Notes under the pieces: model-generated | Databases searched by the model: none | What the model was told of the DNA's origin: nothing | What the model saw: the letters and a program-made list of their open reading frames with translations, nothing else | Position numbers and translations under genes: made by a program | Shown here: one piece after another, positions 26,929 through 36,333 of the stretch | Numbering within the stretch: position 1 is the stretch's first letter | Layout of the letters: every line of letters starts with the position of its first letter | NCBI RefSeq assembly: GCF_002356295.1 | Contig: NZ_AP018042.1 | Coordinates: 806,001 to 870,000, forward strand | Origin: Labilibaculum antarcticum | Lineage (GTDB): Bacteria; Bacteroidota; Bacteroidia; Bacteroidales; Marinifilaceae | DNA: 64,000 nt | Direction: 5' to 3'

Positions 26929-28563
26929 CTACATCAAGAAACTCAATAAAATACCAGCTGCTACTGCTGATCCAATAACTCCTGAAACATTCGGTGCCAT
27001 GGCGTGCATTAACAAGTGATTTGTAGGATCGTTTTGTAATCCCATTGTTTGAACAACACGAGCACTATCCGGCACTGCCGACACTCCTGCTGCACCAATC
27101 ATTGGGTTAATAGGACGATCTTTTGGTGAAAGCCAATTCATTATTTTAGCAAAAATAACTCCTCCGGCAGTCGCTACAATAAATGAAGCTGCACCCAATC
27201 CAAAAATTAAGATCGAATCTTTGGTTAAGAAAACATCTGCCTGAGTAGATGCTCCAACTGTAACACCTAATAAAATCGTAATGGTGTTAATCAATGCATT
27301 ACTTGCAGTATCAGCCAAACGATTTGTTACTGTTGATTCTTTTAATAAGTTACCAAAGAATAACATACCCAAAAGAGGTAAAGCTGTTGGAGAAATAAAT
27401 GCAGTTAATAACAATCCAATAATAGGGAATATTATTTTTTCAAGACGAGTTACCGAACGTGGTGGCTTCATCTTAATTTTTCTCTCTTTTTTAGTGGTCA
27501 ATAAGTTTATAATTGGCGGCTGAATCACCGGAACCAAAGCCATATAAGAATAGGCTGCAATTGCGATAGGTCCAATTAAGTTTTTAACCGTTTCTCCATT
27601 AGCCATCACATTCATTCCATTTGCCAGTTTCGACGAAAGGAAAATAGCAGTAGGTCCATCAGCACCACCAATAATTCCAATAGCACCTGCTTCTGGAGGA
27701 GCAAAGCCCAACCAAAGAGCACCTAGAAAAGTAATAAAAATACCTATCTGAGCAGCAGCACCCAAAATCATTAATCTTGGATTACTAATAAGCGATGAAA
27801 AGTCGGTCATTGCACCAATTCCTAAGAATATCAAAGGAGGATACCAACCATTAACAACTCCTGAATAAAGTATATTCATGACAGAACCTGGCTCATAGAT
27901 ACCTAATTTCAGGTTAAAATCTACAGCTTGAAACATTGGAATATTACCGATGATAACACCCGTTCCAATTGGAATTAGCAATAAGGGTTCGTAGTCATAT
28001 TTAATAGCTAAAAAAATGAAAACCAAACCAATTAACACCATTAACAAGTTTCCAGGTGTAACGTTTGCGAAACCTGTGAATTCATAAAAATTCATTAAAC
28101 CTACTACCGCACCTGAGTTGTTTTCACAATTAAGACTAGAGTTAGCAAACTTAAGAAAAGCACCATCAACCTTGGCTATACGCGAACCAAGCTCCAAATT
28201 TTCTGTTGTTGTAAGATAATTATTTGAACCAGAGTTCGGATCCAGATTTTTAAATAAATGCGTTACAACTTTAGGATTAAATTTTAAAATTACATTTACT
28301 CCTTGTGCTTCCCATTTACCAGTAAAACGCTGTTTTACCGAATCCATGATAAATGTGTTATCACTTTTGAATTCGAAAATCTTATATCTTTTTACTGTGA
28401 TATCGGAATCTCCAACAGGGTTTGGGATATAACCATCTTCATGATTAACCCATTTTCCTGTTGTCAATTTTTCTGCGGTATCAGATGATTTTTGAGCAAT
28501 GGAGTTAAAAGCTAACCCCATTACCAAAATCACTGAGAATACCAATGAACAAAGTTTTCTCAT
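26929..28563 (-). CDS. oadB: Na+-pumping decarboxylase beta subunit with an added secreted N-terminal domain
   Basis: The beta subunit decarboxylates carboxybiotin and exports Na+. The multi-helix OadB/MmdB part starts at M157 (MNFYEFTGFANVTPGNLL) and has the family segments KYDYEPLLLIPIGTGVIIGNIP, GIIGGADGPTAIFLSSKL (with the essential Asp), and the C-terminal VSAVPDSARVVQTMG and LLMHAMAPNVSGVIGSAVAAG. Before it lie a signal peptide (MRKLCSLVFSVILVMGLAF) and about 130 residues of a soluble beta-rich domain with two GKW motifs (residues 36 and 82), resembling a lipocalin-like fold. This extension, on the periplasmic side, is not part of the classical subunit. Last gene of the mce-mmdA-oadG-carrier-oadB operon. 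Confidence 0.92.
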   Translation of the reverse strand: MRKLCSLVFSVILVMGLAFNSIAQKSSDTAEKLTTGKWVNHEDGYIPNPVGDSDITVKRYKIFEFKSDNTFIMDSVKQRFTGKWEAQGVNVILKFNPKVVTHLFKNLDPNSGSNNYLTTTENLELGSRIAKVDGAFLKFANSSLNCENNSGAVVGLMNFYEFTGFANVTPGNLLMVLIGLVFIFLAIKYDYEPLLLIPIGTGVIIGNIPMFQAVDFNLKLGIYEPGSVMNILYSGVVNGWYPPLIFLGIGAMTDFSSLISNPRLMILGAAAQIGIFITFLGALWLGFAPPEAGAIGIIGGADGPTAIFLSSKLANGMNVMANGETVKNLIGPIAIAAYSYMALVPVIQPPIINLLTTKKERKIKMKPPRSVTRLEKIIFPIIGLLLTAFISPTALPLLGMLFFGNLLKESTVTNRLADTASNALINTITILLGVTVGASTQADVFLTKDSILIFGLGAASFIVATAGGVIFAKIMNWLSPKDRPINPMIGAAGVSAVPDSARVVQTMGLQNDPTNHLLMHAMAPNVSGVIGSAVAAGILLSFLM

Positions 28564-28594
28564 TATATAGTTTTTGCGTTTTAGTATTGAAATA

Positions 28595-29017
28595 TTATGC
28601 TATTTCAATTAATACGTCCTCCTGAAGTACGCTATCGCCAACTGCAACCTTTATGGCTTTAACAGTTCCTCCTTTTTCGGCCAACACATTATTTTCCATT
28701 TTCATTGCTTCCATCACCAAGAGAGTATCTCCAGGGTTGACAGAATCACCAACTGCAATGTTAATTTTAATAATACTACCTGGAAGTGGCGCTTTAACTG
28801 TTGAAGCACCAACTCCACTTTTCTTGATACTACCTTCACCTGGTTTGTTAACAACCGGCTTGCGAACCAATCTAGGAGTTTTTGATGATTTCTCTGCAAC
28901 ATGCACATCAACATCATAACTCGTTCCGTTCACTTCAATTTTGGCATTCGATCCTTCAAAATCTTTGATTTCAACATCGTATTCCTGCCCTCGTATTGTA
29001 AATTTGAACTTCTTCAT
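28595..29017 (-). CDS. Biotin carboxyl carrier subunit of the methylmalonyl-CoA decarboxylase
   Basis: A 140-residue biotinyl protein that carries CO2 from the carboxyltransferase to the membrane beta subunit. The biotin site is Lys106 in VMEAMKMEN. The N-terminal half (1-60) is a small beta domain with a basic Lys/Pro-rich linker, followed by a standard biotinyl/lipoyl domain (APLPGSIIKINIAVGDSV). It lies 5 bases after the gamma-subunit gene and 31 before the beta-subunit gene, as in MmdC-type clusters of propionate formers. Confidence 0.93.
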   Translation of the reverse strand: MKKFKFTIRGQEYDVEIKDFEGSNAKIEVNGTSYDVDVHVAEKSSKTPRLVRKPVVNKPGEGSIKKSGVGASTVKAPLPGSIIKINIAVGDSVNPGDTLLVMEAMKMENNVLAEKGGTVKAIKVAVGDSVLQEDVLIEIA

Positions 29018-29022
29018 TTTGC

Positions 29023-29376
29023 TTATCTTGGTTGATTCATTACTCCATAAATCTTAGAACTCCATGGAGAATAATTCTTAGTAACTTTTTTAATTGTGAT
29101 GATATTGCTTTCATCATCGTGATTTTGTTGTTGTAAGTGCATGTACAAGGCCATTGCAATAGCAGCATTAACGCCTCCCTCGATGTGTAAATCATCAGTA
29201 TCAGCGCCAGATCGACCTTCCCTCATCAACTTTTTTCTTAAGTTAAGATGTAAAAGTTTCGGCAAATTGACAAAAACAATTACCAGCAGTACCAATGCAG
29301 CAAATACAATGGAATAACCTACTATGGCAACAGTCCATCCACCTTGACTTCCTATGGATAAAATATTCATTAACAT
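29023..29376 (-). CDS. oadG: Na+-pumping decarboxylase gamma/delta subunit
   Basis: A 117-residue single-pass membrane protein that assembles the pump. One hydrophobic helix (about residues 13-37: GWTVAIVGYSIVFAALVLLV) is followed by a charged cytoplasmic tail with a possible carrier-binding end (SSKIYGVMNQPR). The first codon could be ATG 29376 or ATG 29370. It belongs to the OadG/MmdD family by position, length and layout more than by strict motifs. It lies between the carboxyltransferase gene and the biotin carrier gene. Confidence 0.87.
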   Translation of the reverse strand: MLMNILSIGSQGGWTVAIVGYSIVFAALVLLVIVFVNLPKLLHLNLRKKLMREGRSGADTDDLHIEGGVNAAIAMALYMHLQQQNHDDESNIITIKKVTKNYSPWSSKIYGVMNQPR

Positions 29377-29387
29377 AGAACTAATTT

Positions 29388-30944
29388 TTATAATGGAATA
29401 TTAGAATGTTTTTTAGGTGGATTCACTTGCTTTTTAGTCTGAAGAGACTGAAATGCGCGAATCACTCTAAAACGAGTATTACGTGGCTCAATTACATCAT
29501 CGATATAACCGTATGATGCTGCATTGTATGGATTAGCAAATGCCTCGTTGTACTCAATTTCAGTTTCAGCGATGAATTTCACTTTATCAGCATCGTTTAA
29601 CTCAGCCATTTTTCTTCCGTGAAGTACTTCAATTGCACCTTTGGCACCCATAACCGCAATTTCAGCAGTAGGCCATGCATAATTTAAATCACCACGAAGT
29701 TGCTTACAAGACATTACATCATGAGCACCACCGTAAGATTTTCTTAGAGTAATAGTTACTTTTGGAACAGTAGCCTCACCATAAGCGAACATTAATTTCG
29801 CTCCATGAGTAATAATACCACCAAACTCCTGACTTGATCCAGGTAAGAAACCAGGAACATCAACCAAGGTTAAAATTGGAATATTGAAACAATCGCAGAA
29901 ACGAATGAATCTAGCCGCTTTTCTTGAAGACTCAATATCAAGTACTCCAGCAAGGAAACTAGGCTGATTTGCAACAACACCTATCGACATTCCACCCATA
30001 CGAGTAAAACCAACAATAATGTTCTTAGCATAGTGACGGTGAACTTCTAGAAATTCAGCATCATCAGCAATTGTATAAATTACATCCTTCATGTCGTAAG
30101 GCATGTTTGGATTTGCAGGAATGATCTCGTTAAGGATATCATCCATTCTATCCATAGGATCAGAACAAGCTGTAATTGGAGCTTCTTCCAAATTATTTGA
30201 TGGCATGTAAGACAACAACTTACGAATGATCATGATACCTTCTTCTTCATCATCTACCATGAAGTGAGACACACCTGATTTCGAAGCATGCATTTTAGCA
30301 CCACCTAGATCTTCTACGCTAATATCTTCACCTGTTACAGTCTTAACAACCTTAGGACCTGTTACGAACATGTATGACTTTTCTTCTGTCATCATGATAA
30401 AGTCGGTAAGCGCTGGAGAATAAACCGCACCACCTGCACAAGGACCGAAAATCGCAGAAATCTGAGGAATTACCCCTGAAGCAAGAATGTTTCTTTCAAA
30501 GATCTCAGCATATCCTGCCAAAGCAGTAACACCTTCCTGAATACGAGCTCCACCTGAATCGTTCATTCCAACAACCGGTGCACCCATTTTCATGGCCATA
30601 TCCATAATTTTACAAATCTTCTGAGCGTAGGTTTCTGATAACGACCCTCCAAAAACAGTAAAATCCTGAGAAAATACGAATACTAAACGACCATCGATTG
30701 TACCTTGACCGGTAACAACACCATCGCCTAAGAATTTCGTTTTCTCCATACCGAAGTTAGTACAACGGTGTTGAACAAACATGTCAAATTCCTCGAAACT
30801 TCCCTCATCAAGAAGCATATCGATTCTTTCACGAGCTGTAAATTTGCCTTTCTTGTGTTGAGATTCGATTCTTTTCTCACCTCCACCAAGCTTAGCCTCC
30901 GTTCTTAAATCAATTAACTTTTTAATTTTATCCTGACTAGCCAT
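29388..30944 (-). CDS. mmdA: Methylmalonyl-CoA decarboxylase carboxyltransferase subunit (propionyl-CoA carboxylase beta family)
   Basis: A 518-residue carboxyltransferase that moves the carboxyl group of (S)-methylmalonyl-CoA to biotin, forming propionyl-CoA. It has the family motifs [65 protein letters not shown] and a C-terminal [10 protein letters not shown]. The ATG at 30944 is preferred to the in-frame TTG at 30950. With no biotin carboxylase in this operon but with the Na+-pump subunits present, it should act as the decarboxylase rather than the ATP-dependent carboxylase. A close paralog lies at 59719. Confidence 0.92.
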   Translation of the reverse strand: MASQDKIKKLIDLRTEAKLGGGEKRIESQHKKGKFTARERIDMLLDEGSFEEFDMFVQHRCTNFGMEKTKFLGDGVVTGQGTIDGRLVFVFSQDFTVFGGSLSETYAQKICKIMDMAMKMGAPVVGMNDSGGARIQEGVTALAGYAEIFERNILASGVIPQISAIFGPCAGGAVYSPALTDFIMMTEEKSYMFVTGPKVVKTVTGEDISVEDLGGAKMHASKSGVSHFMVDDEEEGIMIIRKLLSYMPSNNLEEAPITACSDPMDRMDDILNEIIPANPNMPYDMKDVIYTIADDAEFLEVHRHYAKNIIVGFTRMGGMSIGVVANQPSFLAGVLDIESSRKAARFIRFCDCFNIPILTLVDVPGFLPGSSQEFGGIITHGAKLMFAYGEATVPKVTITLRKSYGGAHDVMSCKQLRGDLNYAWPTAEIAVMGAKGAIEVLHGRKMAELNDADKVKFIAETEIEYNEAFANPYNAASYGYIDDVIEPRNTRFRVIRAFQSLQTKKQVNPPKKHSNIPL

Positions 30945-30978
30945 AACCAATTGAGTTATTATTATTTATTGAGTATTC

Positions 30979-31383
30979 TTATTTATTGCCACAAATCTCA
31001 GTCAAAACGCGCTGAGTTGATTTTGGATGTAAAAATCCAATTTTCAAACCTTCTGCACCATTGCGAGGAGTCTTATCGATCACCTGACAACCAGCTTCCT
31101 GAACATCATTTAATGCTTGCTGAACATCTTCAACTGCGAATGCCATGTGATGCATTCCGCCACCTGTTTTTGCAACAAACTTACCAATTGGGCCTTCAGG
31201 ATCTGTAGACTCCAACAATTCAATTTTGGTATCTCCAACCTTAAAAAAAGCTGTTTTAACCTTCTGCTCAACGACCTCTTCAACTGCGTAGCACTCCAAA
31301 CCCAATACTTTTTCGTAGAATGGAATTGCCTCCTCTAAGCTTTTTACAGCTATACCGATATGTTCAATATGCGATGGTTTCAT
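30979..31383 (-). CDS. mce: Methylmalonyl-CoA epimerase
   Basis: Converts (R)- to (S)-methylmalonyl-CoA between the mutase and the decarboxylase. The 134-residue protein is a glyoxalase-fold (VOC) enzyme with IEHIGIAVKSLEEAIPFYEKVLG, metal-binding residues in HIEHIGIAV, GGGMHHMAFAVEDV and a late Glu in RVLTEICGN, and FLHPKSTQRVL as in verified epimerases. It is the first gene of the operon with mmdA, oadG, the carrier and oadB, which supports the propionate pathway. The mutase is not in the window. Confidence 0.94.
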   Translation of the reverse strand: MKPSHIEHIGIAVKSLEEAIPFYEKVLGLECYAVEEVVEQKVKTAFFKVGDTKIELLESTDPEGPIGKFVAKTGGGMHHMAFAVEDVQQALNDVQEAGCQVIDKTPRNGAEGLKIGFLHPKSTQRVLTEICGNK

Positions 31384-31412
31384 TATAGATATATTTTAAT
31401 TAATGTAGATGA

Positions 31413-31439
31413 CAAAAATATCGAATTGAAAAATGTCAA
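31413..31439 (-). promoter_or_regulatory. Promoter of the mce-mmdA-oadG-oadB operon
   Basis: On the minus strand TATTTTTG (31420-31413) matches the -7 element and TTG (31439-31437) lies 16 bases further upstream as a possible -33. The -7 is 29 bases before the mce start codon. Confidence 0.6.
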
Positions 31440-31831
31440 TCAATGATCTGTAACATTATTAAAGTTGTTTTTTAACATGTATTCAGAACAGGAATATCTC
31501 ACTTTATTCTAAAAATCAAACAAATATGATAAAACCCTTTTAAAAAATTCCATATTTAGAAATTAAAAGCCCGAAAACCTTTGCGTAAAAATTAGAACTA
31601 AGAAATTCCCCGTGCATTTTCGAGAAAAAAGAAATCTCTTTTCATACAAAACAGAACTGTTTTTTACCATTCCTCAACATATCTAATCATGAATTTCCCT
31701 TTTATTATAAATAAAGAAGCAAGAAGATTCTTCCACAACTACTTTTTGTTGCAAAATTTCATTTTAATCTTCTTCCATTTAATATTGTACAAAAAAAAAG
31801 ACCAAGGTTTAAGAGACCTCAATTTGTTACA

Positions 31832-31859
31832 TTGTGTAAAGTCTTTTTACCTATATTTG
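31832..31859 (+). promoter_or_regulatory. Promoter of purL
   Basis: TTG (31832-31834) and TATATTTG (31852-31859) are separated by 17 bases, a good fit to the Bacteroidota TTTG / TAnnTTTG layout, 54 bases before the purL start. No PurR-type or riboswitch structure was recognised in the leader. Confidence 0.65.
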
Positions 31860-31912
31860 CATTTTGAAACAGGTTTCAACCATTATTATAAATTTCATAA
31901 GTAGATTCTAAG

Positions 31913-34900
31913 ATGATACTATTCTTCCAAAAAGACGAAGTACACTTTGTTGTTCAGACAACTAACCAATTGAATGGATTGGATTTCAACAAACTTTCCT
32001 GGCTATTCGGAGACGCCACAAAAATTCAAGAGGATGAGATAGAGGGATTTTTTATTGGCCCAAGAAAGGAAATGATTACTCCTTGGAGCACCAATGCGGT
32101 TGAAATCACTCAAAACATGGGTATAACAGGGATTCTCCGAATTGAAGAGTTTCATTTGGTGGAAAGCGAGAAAGCCGGATATGATCCAATGCTACAAGCT
32201 TCTTACAAAAAAATCGGTCAAGATATCTATACCATTGAGAAACAACCTGAACCAATTCTAAATATTGAAAACATTGCCGAATACAACCAACAAGAAGGTC
32301 TGGCTCTTAGCAGTGAAGAAATCGATTATTTAGATGGCGTTTCAAAAAAAATTGGCAGAAAACTAACCGATTCAGAAGTATTTGGCTTTTCTCAGGTTAA
32401 TTCGGAGCATTGTCGCCACAAAATATTCAACGGTTTGTTTGTTATTGATGGAGAAGAAAAAGAATCTTCTCTATTCCAATTAATAAGGAAGACCTCAAAT
32501 ATAAACCATAACAGAATTGTTTCTGCCTACAAAGACAATTGTGCATTTTTAGAAGGACCAAAAATGGAACAGTTTGCTCCTATCACTCACGATAAAGCAG
32601 ATTTCTTTCAAACCAAAGATATTAAGACTGTAATTTCGCTTAAAGCGGAAACACATAATTTTCCAACTACTGTTGAACCATTTAATGGTGCTGCTACAGG
32701 TACAGGTGGTGAAATTAGAGATAGAATGGCAGGCGGAAAAGCATCCGTTCCAATGGCTGGTACGGCTGTTTACATGACTTCCTATCCTAGACTGGAAGCT
32801 TCCCGTTCTTGGGAAAATGCTACCGATGCCAGAGAATGGCTGTATCAAACTCCTGAAGAAATTCTAATTAAGGCATCGAACGGAGCAAGTGACTTTGGAA
32901 ACAAATTCGGTCAACCCCTTATTTGTGGTTCGGTTCTTACTTTTGAACACTTCGAGAACAACAAAAAATACGGTTACGATAAAGTAATCATGCAAGCCGG
33001 AGGAATTGGCTATGGCAAATTTGAACAAGCTCAAAAAGATGTTCCTGAAAAAGGCGATAAAGTAATTCTTTTAGGCGGAGACAACTACCGAATTGGAATG
33101 GGCGGTGGAGCCGTTTCCTCTGTTGCAACCGGCGAATTCACAAACTCTATCGAGTTAAATGCAGTTCAACGTTCAAATCCTGAAATGCAAAAAAGAGTTT
33201 GCAATGCGATTAGAGCAATGGCCGAAATTGATGAAAACCCAATTGTTTCGATTCATGATCACGGAGCAGGCGGACACTTAAATTGCTTATCGGAACTTGT
33301 TGAAGAAACTGGCGGTAAAATTGATTTGAATGCGCTTCCTGTTGGTGACCCTACTCTTTCGGCTAAAGAAATTGTTGGTAACGAGTCTCAGGAAAGAATG
33401 GGATTGGTTATTAAAGAAAAAGATGTTGCCCTTTTAACTCGCATAGCAAATAGAGAAAGAGCTCCTATTTACCAGGTTGGTGAAACAACTGGTGATATGA
33501 AATTCACTTTTGAAGATAAAAAAACCGGACAAAACCCTATTGATTGGGGCTTATCTGAAATGTTCGGAAAACCACCAAAAACAGTCTTAACAGATACCAC
33601 TTCAAATGAAAAATTTGAAGCTGTTGAATATGACGCTGATAAAATAGAAGAATACATCGAAAATGTTCTTCAAATTGAGGCTGTTGCCTGTAAAGACTGG
33701 TTAACCAATAAAGTTGACAGATCGGTAACTGGTAAAGTTGCCATGCAACAATGTGCTGGTCCTCTTCAATTGCCATTGAATAATTTAGGCGCTGTTGCCA
33801 TTGATTTTCAAGGAGAAAAAGGAATTGCAACCTCTATTGGACATACTCCAATTGCAGCCTTAGTTGACTCGGAAAATGGCAGTCGATTATCTATTGCTGA
33901 ATCTTTAACCAATCTGGTTTGGGCTCCAATTGAACAAGGATTGAAAGGTGTTTCATTATCCGCAAACTGGATGTGGCCTTGTAAAAATCCAGGTGAAGAT
34001 GCTCGTTTGTATCAGGCTGTTCAATCCATTAGTGATTTCGCCATTGAATTGGGAATTAATGTTCCAACCGGAAAAGATTCTCTTTCCATGACCCAAAAAT
34101 ATGGAAAAGACGATGTTGTTTATTCTCCGGGAACAGTTATCATTTCAACTGTTGGTGAGATCATTGATATCAAAAAAATAATTTCTCCTGTTCTAAAAAA
34201 TGAAGCAGATTCTCATCTTATCTATATGGATCTCTCGAAAGATGATTTTCAATTGGGAGGAAGTAGCTTTGCTCAGATCTTAAATAAATTAGGTACACAG
34301 ACTCCTGATGTTAAGGATTCAAAATATTTTGCAAATGCATTTACAACTCTTCAGCAATTAATATTGGATGGTAAAGTTCTTGCCGGTCATGATATTTCTG
34401 CTGGTGGTATGATTACCGCATTATTGGAAATGTGTTTTGCAGACAATCGACTTGGAGCCAAAATTGATCTTTCATCAATTGAAGAAAGCGATTTGGTTAA
34501 AGTGTTGTTTAGTGAAAACCCAGGAGTTATTTTCCAGGTGAAAGATCTTGAAAACATATCAACGGTTCTTACCGATAAAGGAATTAATTTCCATGTTATT
34601 GGTTCACTTGCTGAAGCTGGAAAAATGCTACTATCAAAAGGGGATCAGGTTCTTGATCTTGATATTGCTTCTCTGCGTGATTTATGGTTTAAAACTTCAT
34701 ATCTATTAGATAGAAGCCAAGCAGGTAAAGAATTAGCTTTGGAAAGATTTAAGTCTTACAAAGAGAATGAATTGGAATTCAAATTCAACGAGAACTTTAC
34801 CGGGAAATTTGAACAATTCGGAATTGATCCTAAAAGAAAAGAAAAATCAGGTGTTAAAGCTGCAATCATTCGTGAGAAAGGTGTAAACGGAGATCGTGAG

Positions 34901-35602
34901 ATGGCCTGGATGATGCATTTGGCTGGAATGGACGTTAAAGATGTTCACATGACTGACCTGATTGCCGGACGTGAAGATTTATCGAATGTGAACATGATTG
35001 TTTTTGTTGGAGGATTCTCTAACTCCGATGTATTGGGTTCTGCAAAAGGATGGGCCGGAGCTTTCCTTTACAATGAAAAAGCTAAAAAAGCTCTTGATAA
35101 CTTCTACGCAAGAAAAGATACTTTAAGCCTTGGAGTATGTAATGGATGTCAGTTGATTTCTGAGCTGGGATTAATTTATCCTGATCATGAAAAACATCCA
35201 AAACTACTTCATAACGAATCACACAAATTCGAATCAGGATTTGTAAGTGTATCGATACCAGTGAATAACTCAATTATGCTTTCTTCTTTGGCTGGAAGTA
35301 AATTAGGTATTTGGGTCGCTCACGGGGAAGGTAAATTTGAATTGCCATACGGACAAGACAAGTATCAGATTCCTATGAGATACAATATTGATCAGTACCC
35401 TGCCAATCCAAACGGCTCGCCATTTGCAACGGCTGCCATTTCATCAAATGATGGTCGTCATTTGGCAATGATGCCTCACTTGGAACGAGCAACTTATCCA
35501 TGGAATTGGGCTCATTACAATGAGAATCGTGTTGACGATGAAGTTTCTCCTTGGATTGAAGCATTTGTGAATGCGAAGAAATGGATCATGGAACACAAAT
35601 AA
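31913..35602 (+). CDS. purL: Phosphoribosylformylglycinamidine synthase, large single-chain form
   Basis: Fourth step of purine synthesis: FGAR + glutamine + ATP to FGAM. The 1229-residue protein is the fused type (as in E. coli), with an N-terminal PurS-like domain, a linker with FSQVNSEHCRHKIF, two AIRS-like halves (SLKAETHNFPTTVEPFNGAATGTGGEIRD; VPTGKDSLSM), and a C-terminal class I glutaminase domain (VFVGGFSNSDVLGSAKGWAG, nucleophile Cys1076 in LGVCNGCQL; late HLAMMPHLER). It is a single gene with its own promoter and terminator. Confidence 0.97.
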   Translation: MILFFQKDEVHFVVQTTNQLNGLDFNKLSWLFGDATKIQEDEIEGFFIGPRKEMITPWSTNAVEITQNMGITGILRIEEFHLVESEKAGYDPMLQASYKKIGQDIYTIEKQPEPILNIENIAEYNQQEGLALSSEEIDYLDGVSKKIGRKLTDSEVFGFSQVNSEHCRHKIFNGLFVIDGEEKESSLFQLIRKTSNINHNRIVSAYKDNCAFLEGPKMEQFAPITHDKADFFQTKDIKTVISLKAETHNFPTTVEPFNGAATGTGGEIRDRMAGGKASVPMAGTAVYMTSYPRLEASRSWENATDAREWLYQTPEEILIKASNGASDFGNKFGQPLICGSVLTFEHFENNKKYGYDKVIMQAGGIGYGKFEQAQKDVPEKGDKVILLGGDNYRIGMGGGAVSSVATGEFTNSIELNAVQRSNPEMQKRVCNAIRAMAEIDENPIVSIHDHGAGGHLNCLSELVEETGGKIDLNALPVGDPTLSAKEIVGNESQERMGLVIKEKDVALLTRIANRERAPIYQVGETTGDMKFTFEDKKTGQNPIDWGLSEMFGKPPKTVLTDTTSNEKFEAVEYDADKIEEYIENVLQIEAVACKDWLTNKVDRSVTGKVAMQQCAGPLQLPLNNLGAVAIDFQGEKGIATSIGHTPIAALVDSENGSRLSIAESLTNLVWAPIEQGLKGVSLSANWMWPCKNPGEDARLYQAVQSISDFAIELGINVPTGKDSLSMTQKYGKDDVVYSPGTVIISTVGEIIDIKKIISPVLKNEADSHLIYMDLSKDDFQLGGSSFAQILNKLGTQTPDVKDSKYFANAFTTLQQLILDGKVLAGHDISAGGMITALLEMCFADNRLGAKIDLSSIEESDLVKVLFSENPGVIFQVKDLENISTVLTDKGINFHVIGSLAEAGKMLLSKGDQVLDLDIASLRDLWFKTSYLLDRSQAGKELALERFKSYKENELEFKFNENFTGKFEQFGIDPKRKEKSGVKAAIIREKGVNGDREMAWMMHLAGMDVKDVHMTDLIAGREDLSNVNMIVFVGGFSNSDVLGSAKGWAGAFLYNEKAKKALDNFYARKDTLSLGVCNGCQLISELGLIYPDHEKHPKLLHNESHKFESGFVSVSIPVNNSIMLSSLAGSKLGIWVAHGEGKFELPYGQDKYQIPMRYNIDQYPANPNGSPFATAAISSNDGRHLAMMPHLERATYPWNWAHYNENRVDDEVSPWIEAFVNAKKWIMEHK

Positions 35603-35620
35603 AATCAAGCAATTAAATAT

Positions 35621-35654
35621 AAAATACCTCCTTTTTAAAGGGGGTATTTTTTTT
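35621..35654 (+). terminator. Intrinsic terminator after purL
   Basis: AAAATACCTCC (35621-35631) pairs with GGGGGTATTTT (35640-35650) with one T-G pair, followed by more T. Confidence 0.88.
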
Positions 35655-35723
35655 GCCATTGGGCGAAGTAAAAACTAATATTTTTTTTCATAACTTGTGG
35701 CAACTAACAAAATCACAACTTAT

Positions 35724-36137
35724 ATGAAACATTTTTTACCCCTTATTGCCATTTTGGGACTAAGCTTAGCATGTGCCCCACCTAACAAACTTGCTTCTAT
35801 TGAAAAAACGCAAGACTCAATCCAAAAAGAAAAACCAATTCATATAGAAAAACAAATTGCCCCTGGTACTTGTTCTCTTGCAATCGGTGACTTCAAATTT
35901 TTATCGGAGAACAATAAATTCTTGCTGAACGGAAAAATAATTTCCATAAAAGCTTATGGTGCCGGCTTTACCTCTACTTTCGAAAAAGAACAAACCATTC
36001 AAATAAAAATTACAGAACAACAATTTATTAATTTGAAATCCGTAAAAACTATTTCCTGTTTAATCTCCAACATCGAAGGATTGAACAAGAAGCCCATTTA
36101 CGAACTAGTAGATTTTAAATCAGAAAACAAACAATAA
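35724..36137 (+). CDS. Small predicted lipoprotein, unknown function
   Basis: A 137-residue protein with a signal peptide (MKHFLPLIAILGLSLACAPP) and a likely lipobox cysteine at residue 17. The mature part has a Lys/Glu-rich spacer (about 20-45), then a beta-rich domain of about 85 residues with PGTCSLAIGDFKFLSENNKF and a pair of cysteines (CSLA, CLIS). No family was recognised. An in-frame GTG at 35697 would put nine residues before the signal peptide, so ATG 35724 is chosen. It lies between purL and the T9SS cargo gene and shares no obvious operon with either. Confidence 0.65.
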   Translation: MKHFLPLIAILGLSLACAPPNKLASIEKTQDSIQKEKPIHIEKQIAPGTCSLAIGDFKFLSENNKFLLNGKIISIKAYGAGFTSTFEKEQTIQIKITEQQFINLKSVKTISCLISNIEGLNKKPIYELVDFKSENKQ

Positions 36138-36333
36138 GCTTAATTTCAATAGATTGCTTTATCTTTTACATATTGGCTCCTAGAATACAGGAGAACAGCC
36201 CCAATTGTAATTTAAAATTGGAAATAAATATTACTTTTCAACTAACAAATAAATTGTAAAAACGTAATATCCTTACTCCTCTTTGATAAGGAAACTTAAT
36301 TTGCATGTATTCTGCACTAAATAATCAAAACAC

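Larger units (their letters stand above)
31384..31912. other. 529-bp intergenic region between divergent mce and purL
   Basis: Apart from the two promoters listed separately, no conserved gene or clear hairpin was found. A 71-codon open frame (31689-31904) runs through the purL promoter and looks like chance. Confidence 0.5.

Noticed and set aside
31689-31904. 71-codon frame upstream of purL
   Set aside because: It overlaps the purL promoter, has no recognisable family and has a composition typical of chance AT-rich frames.
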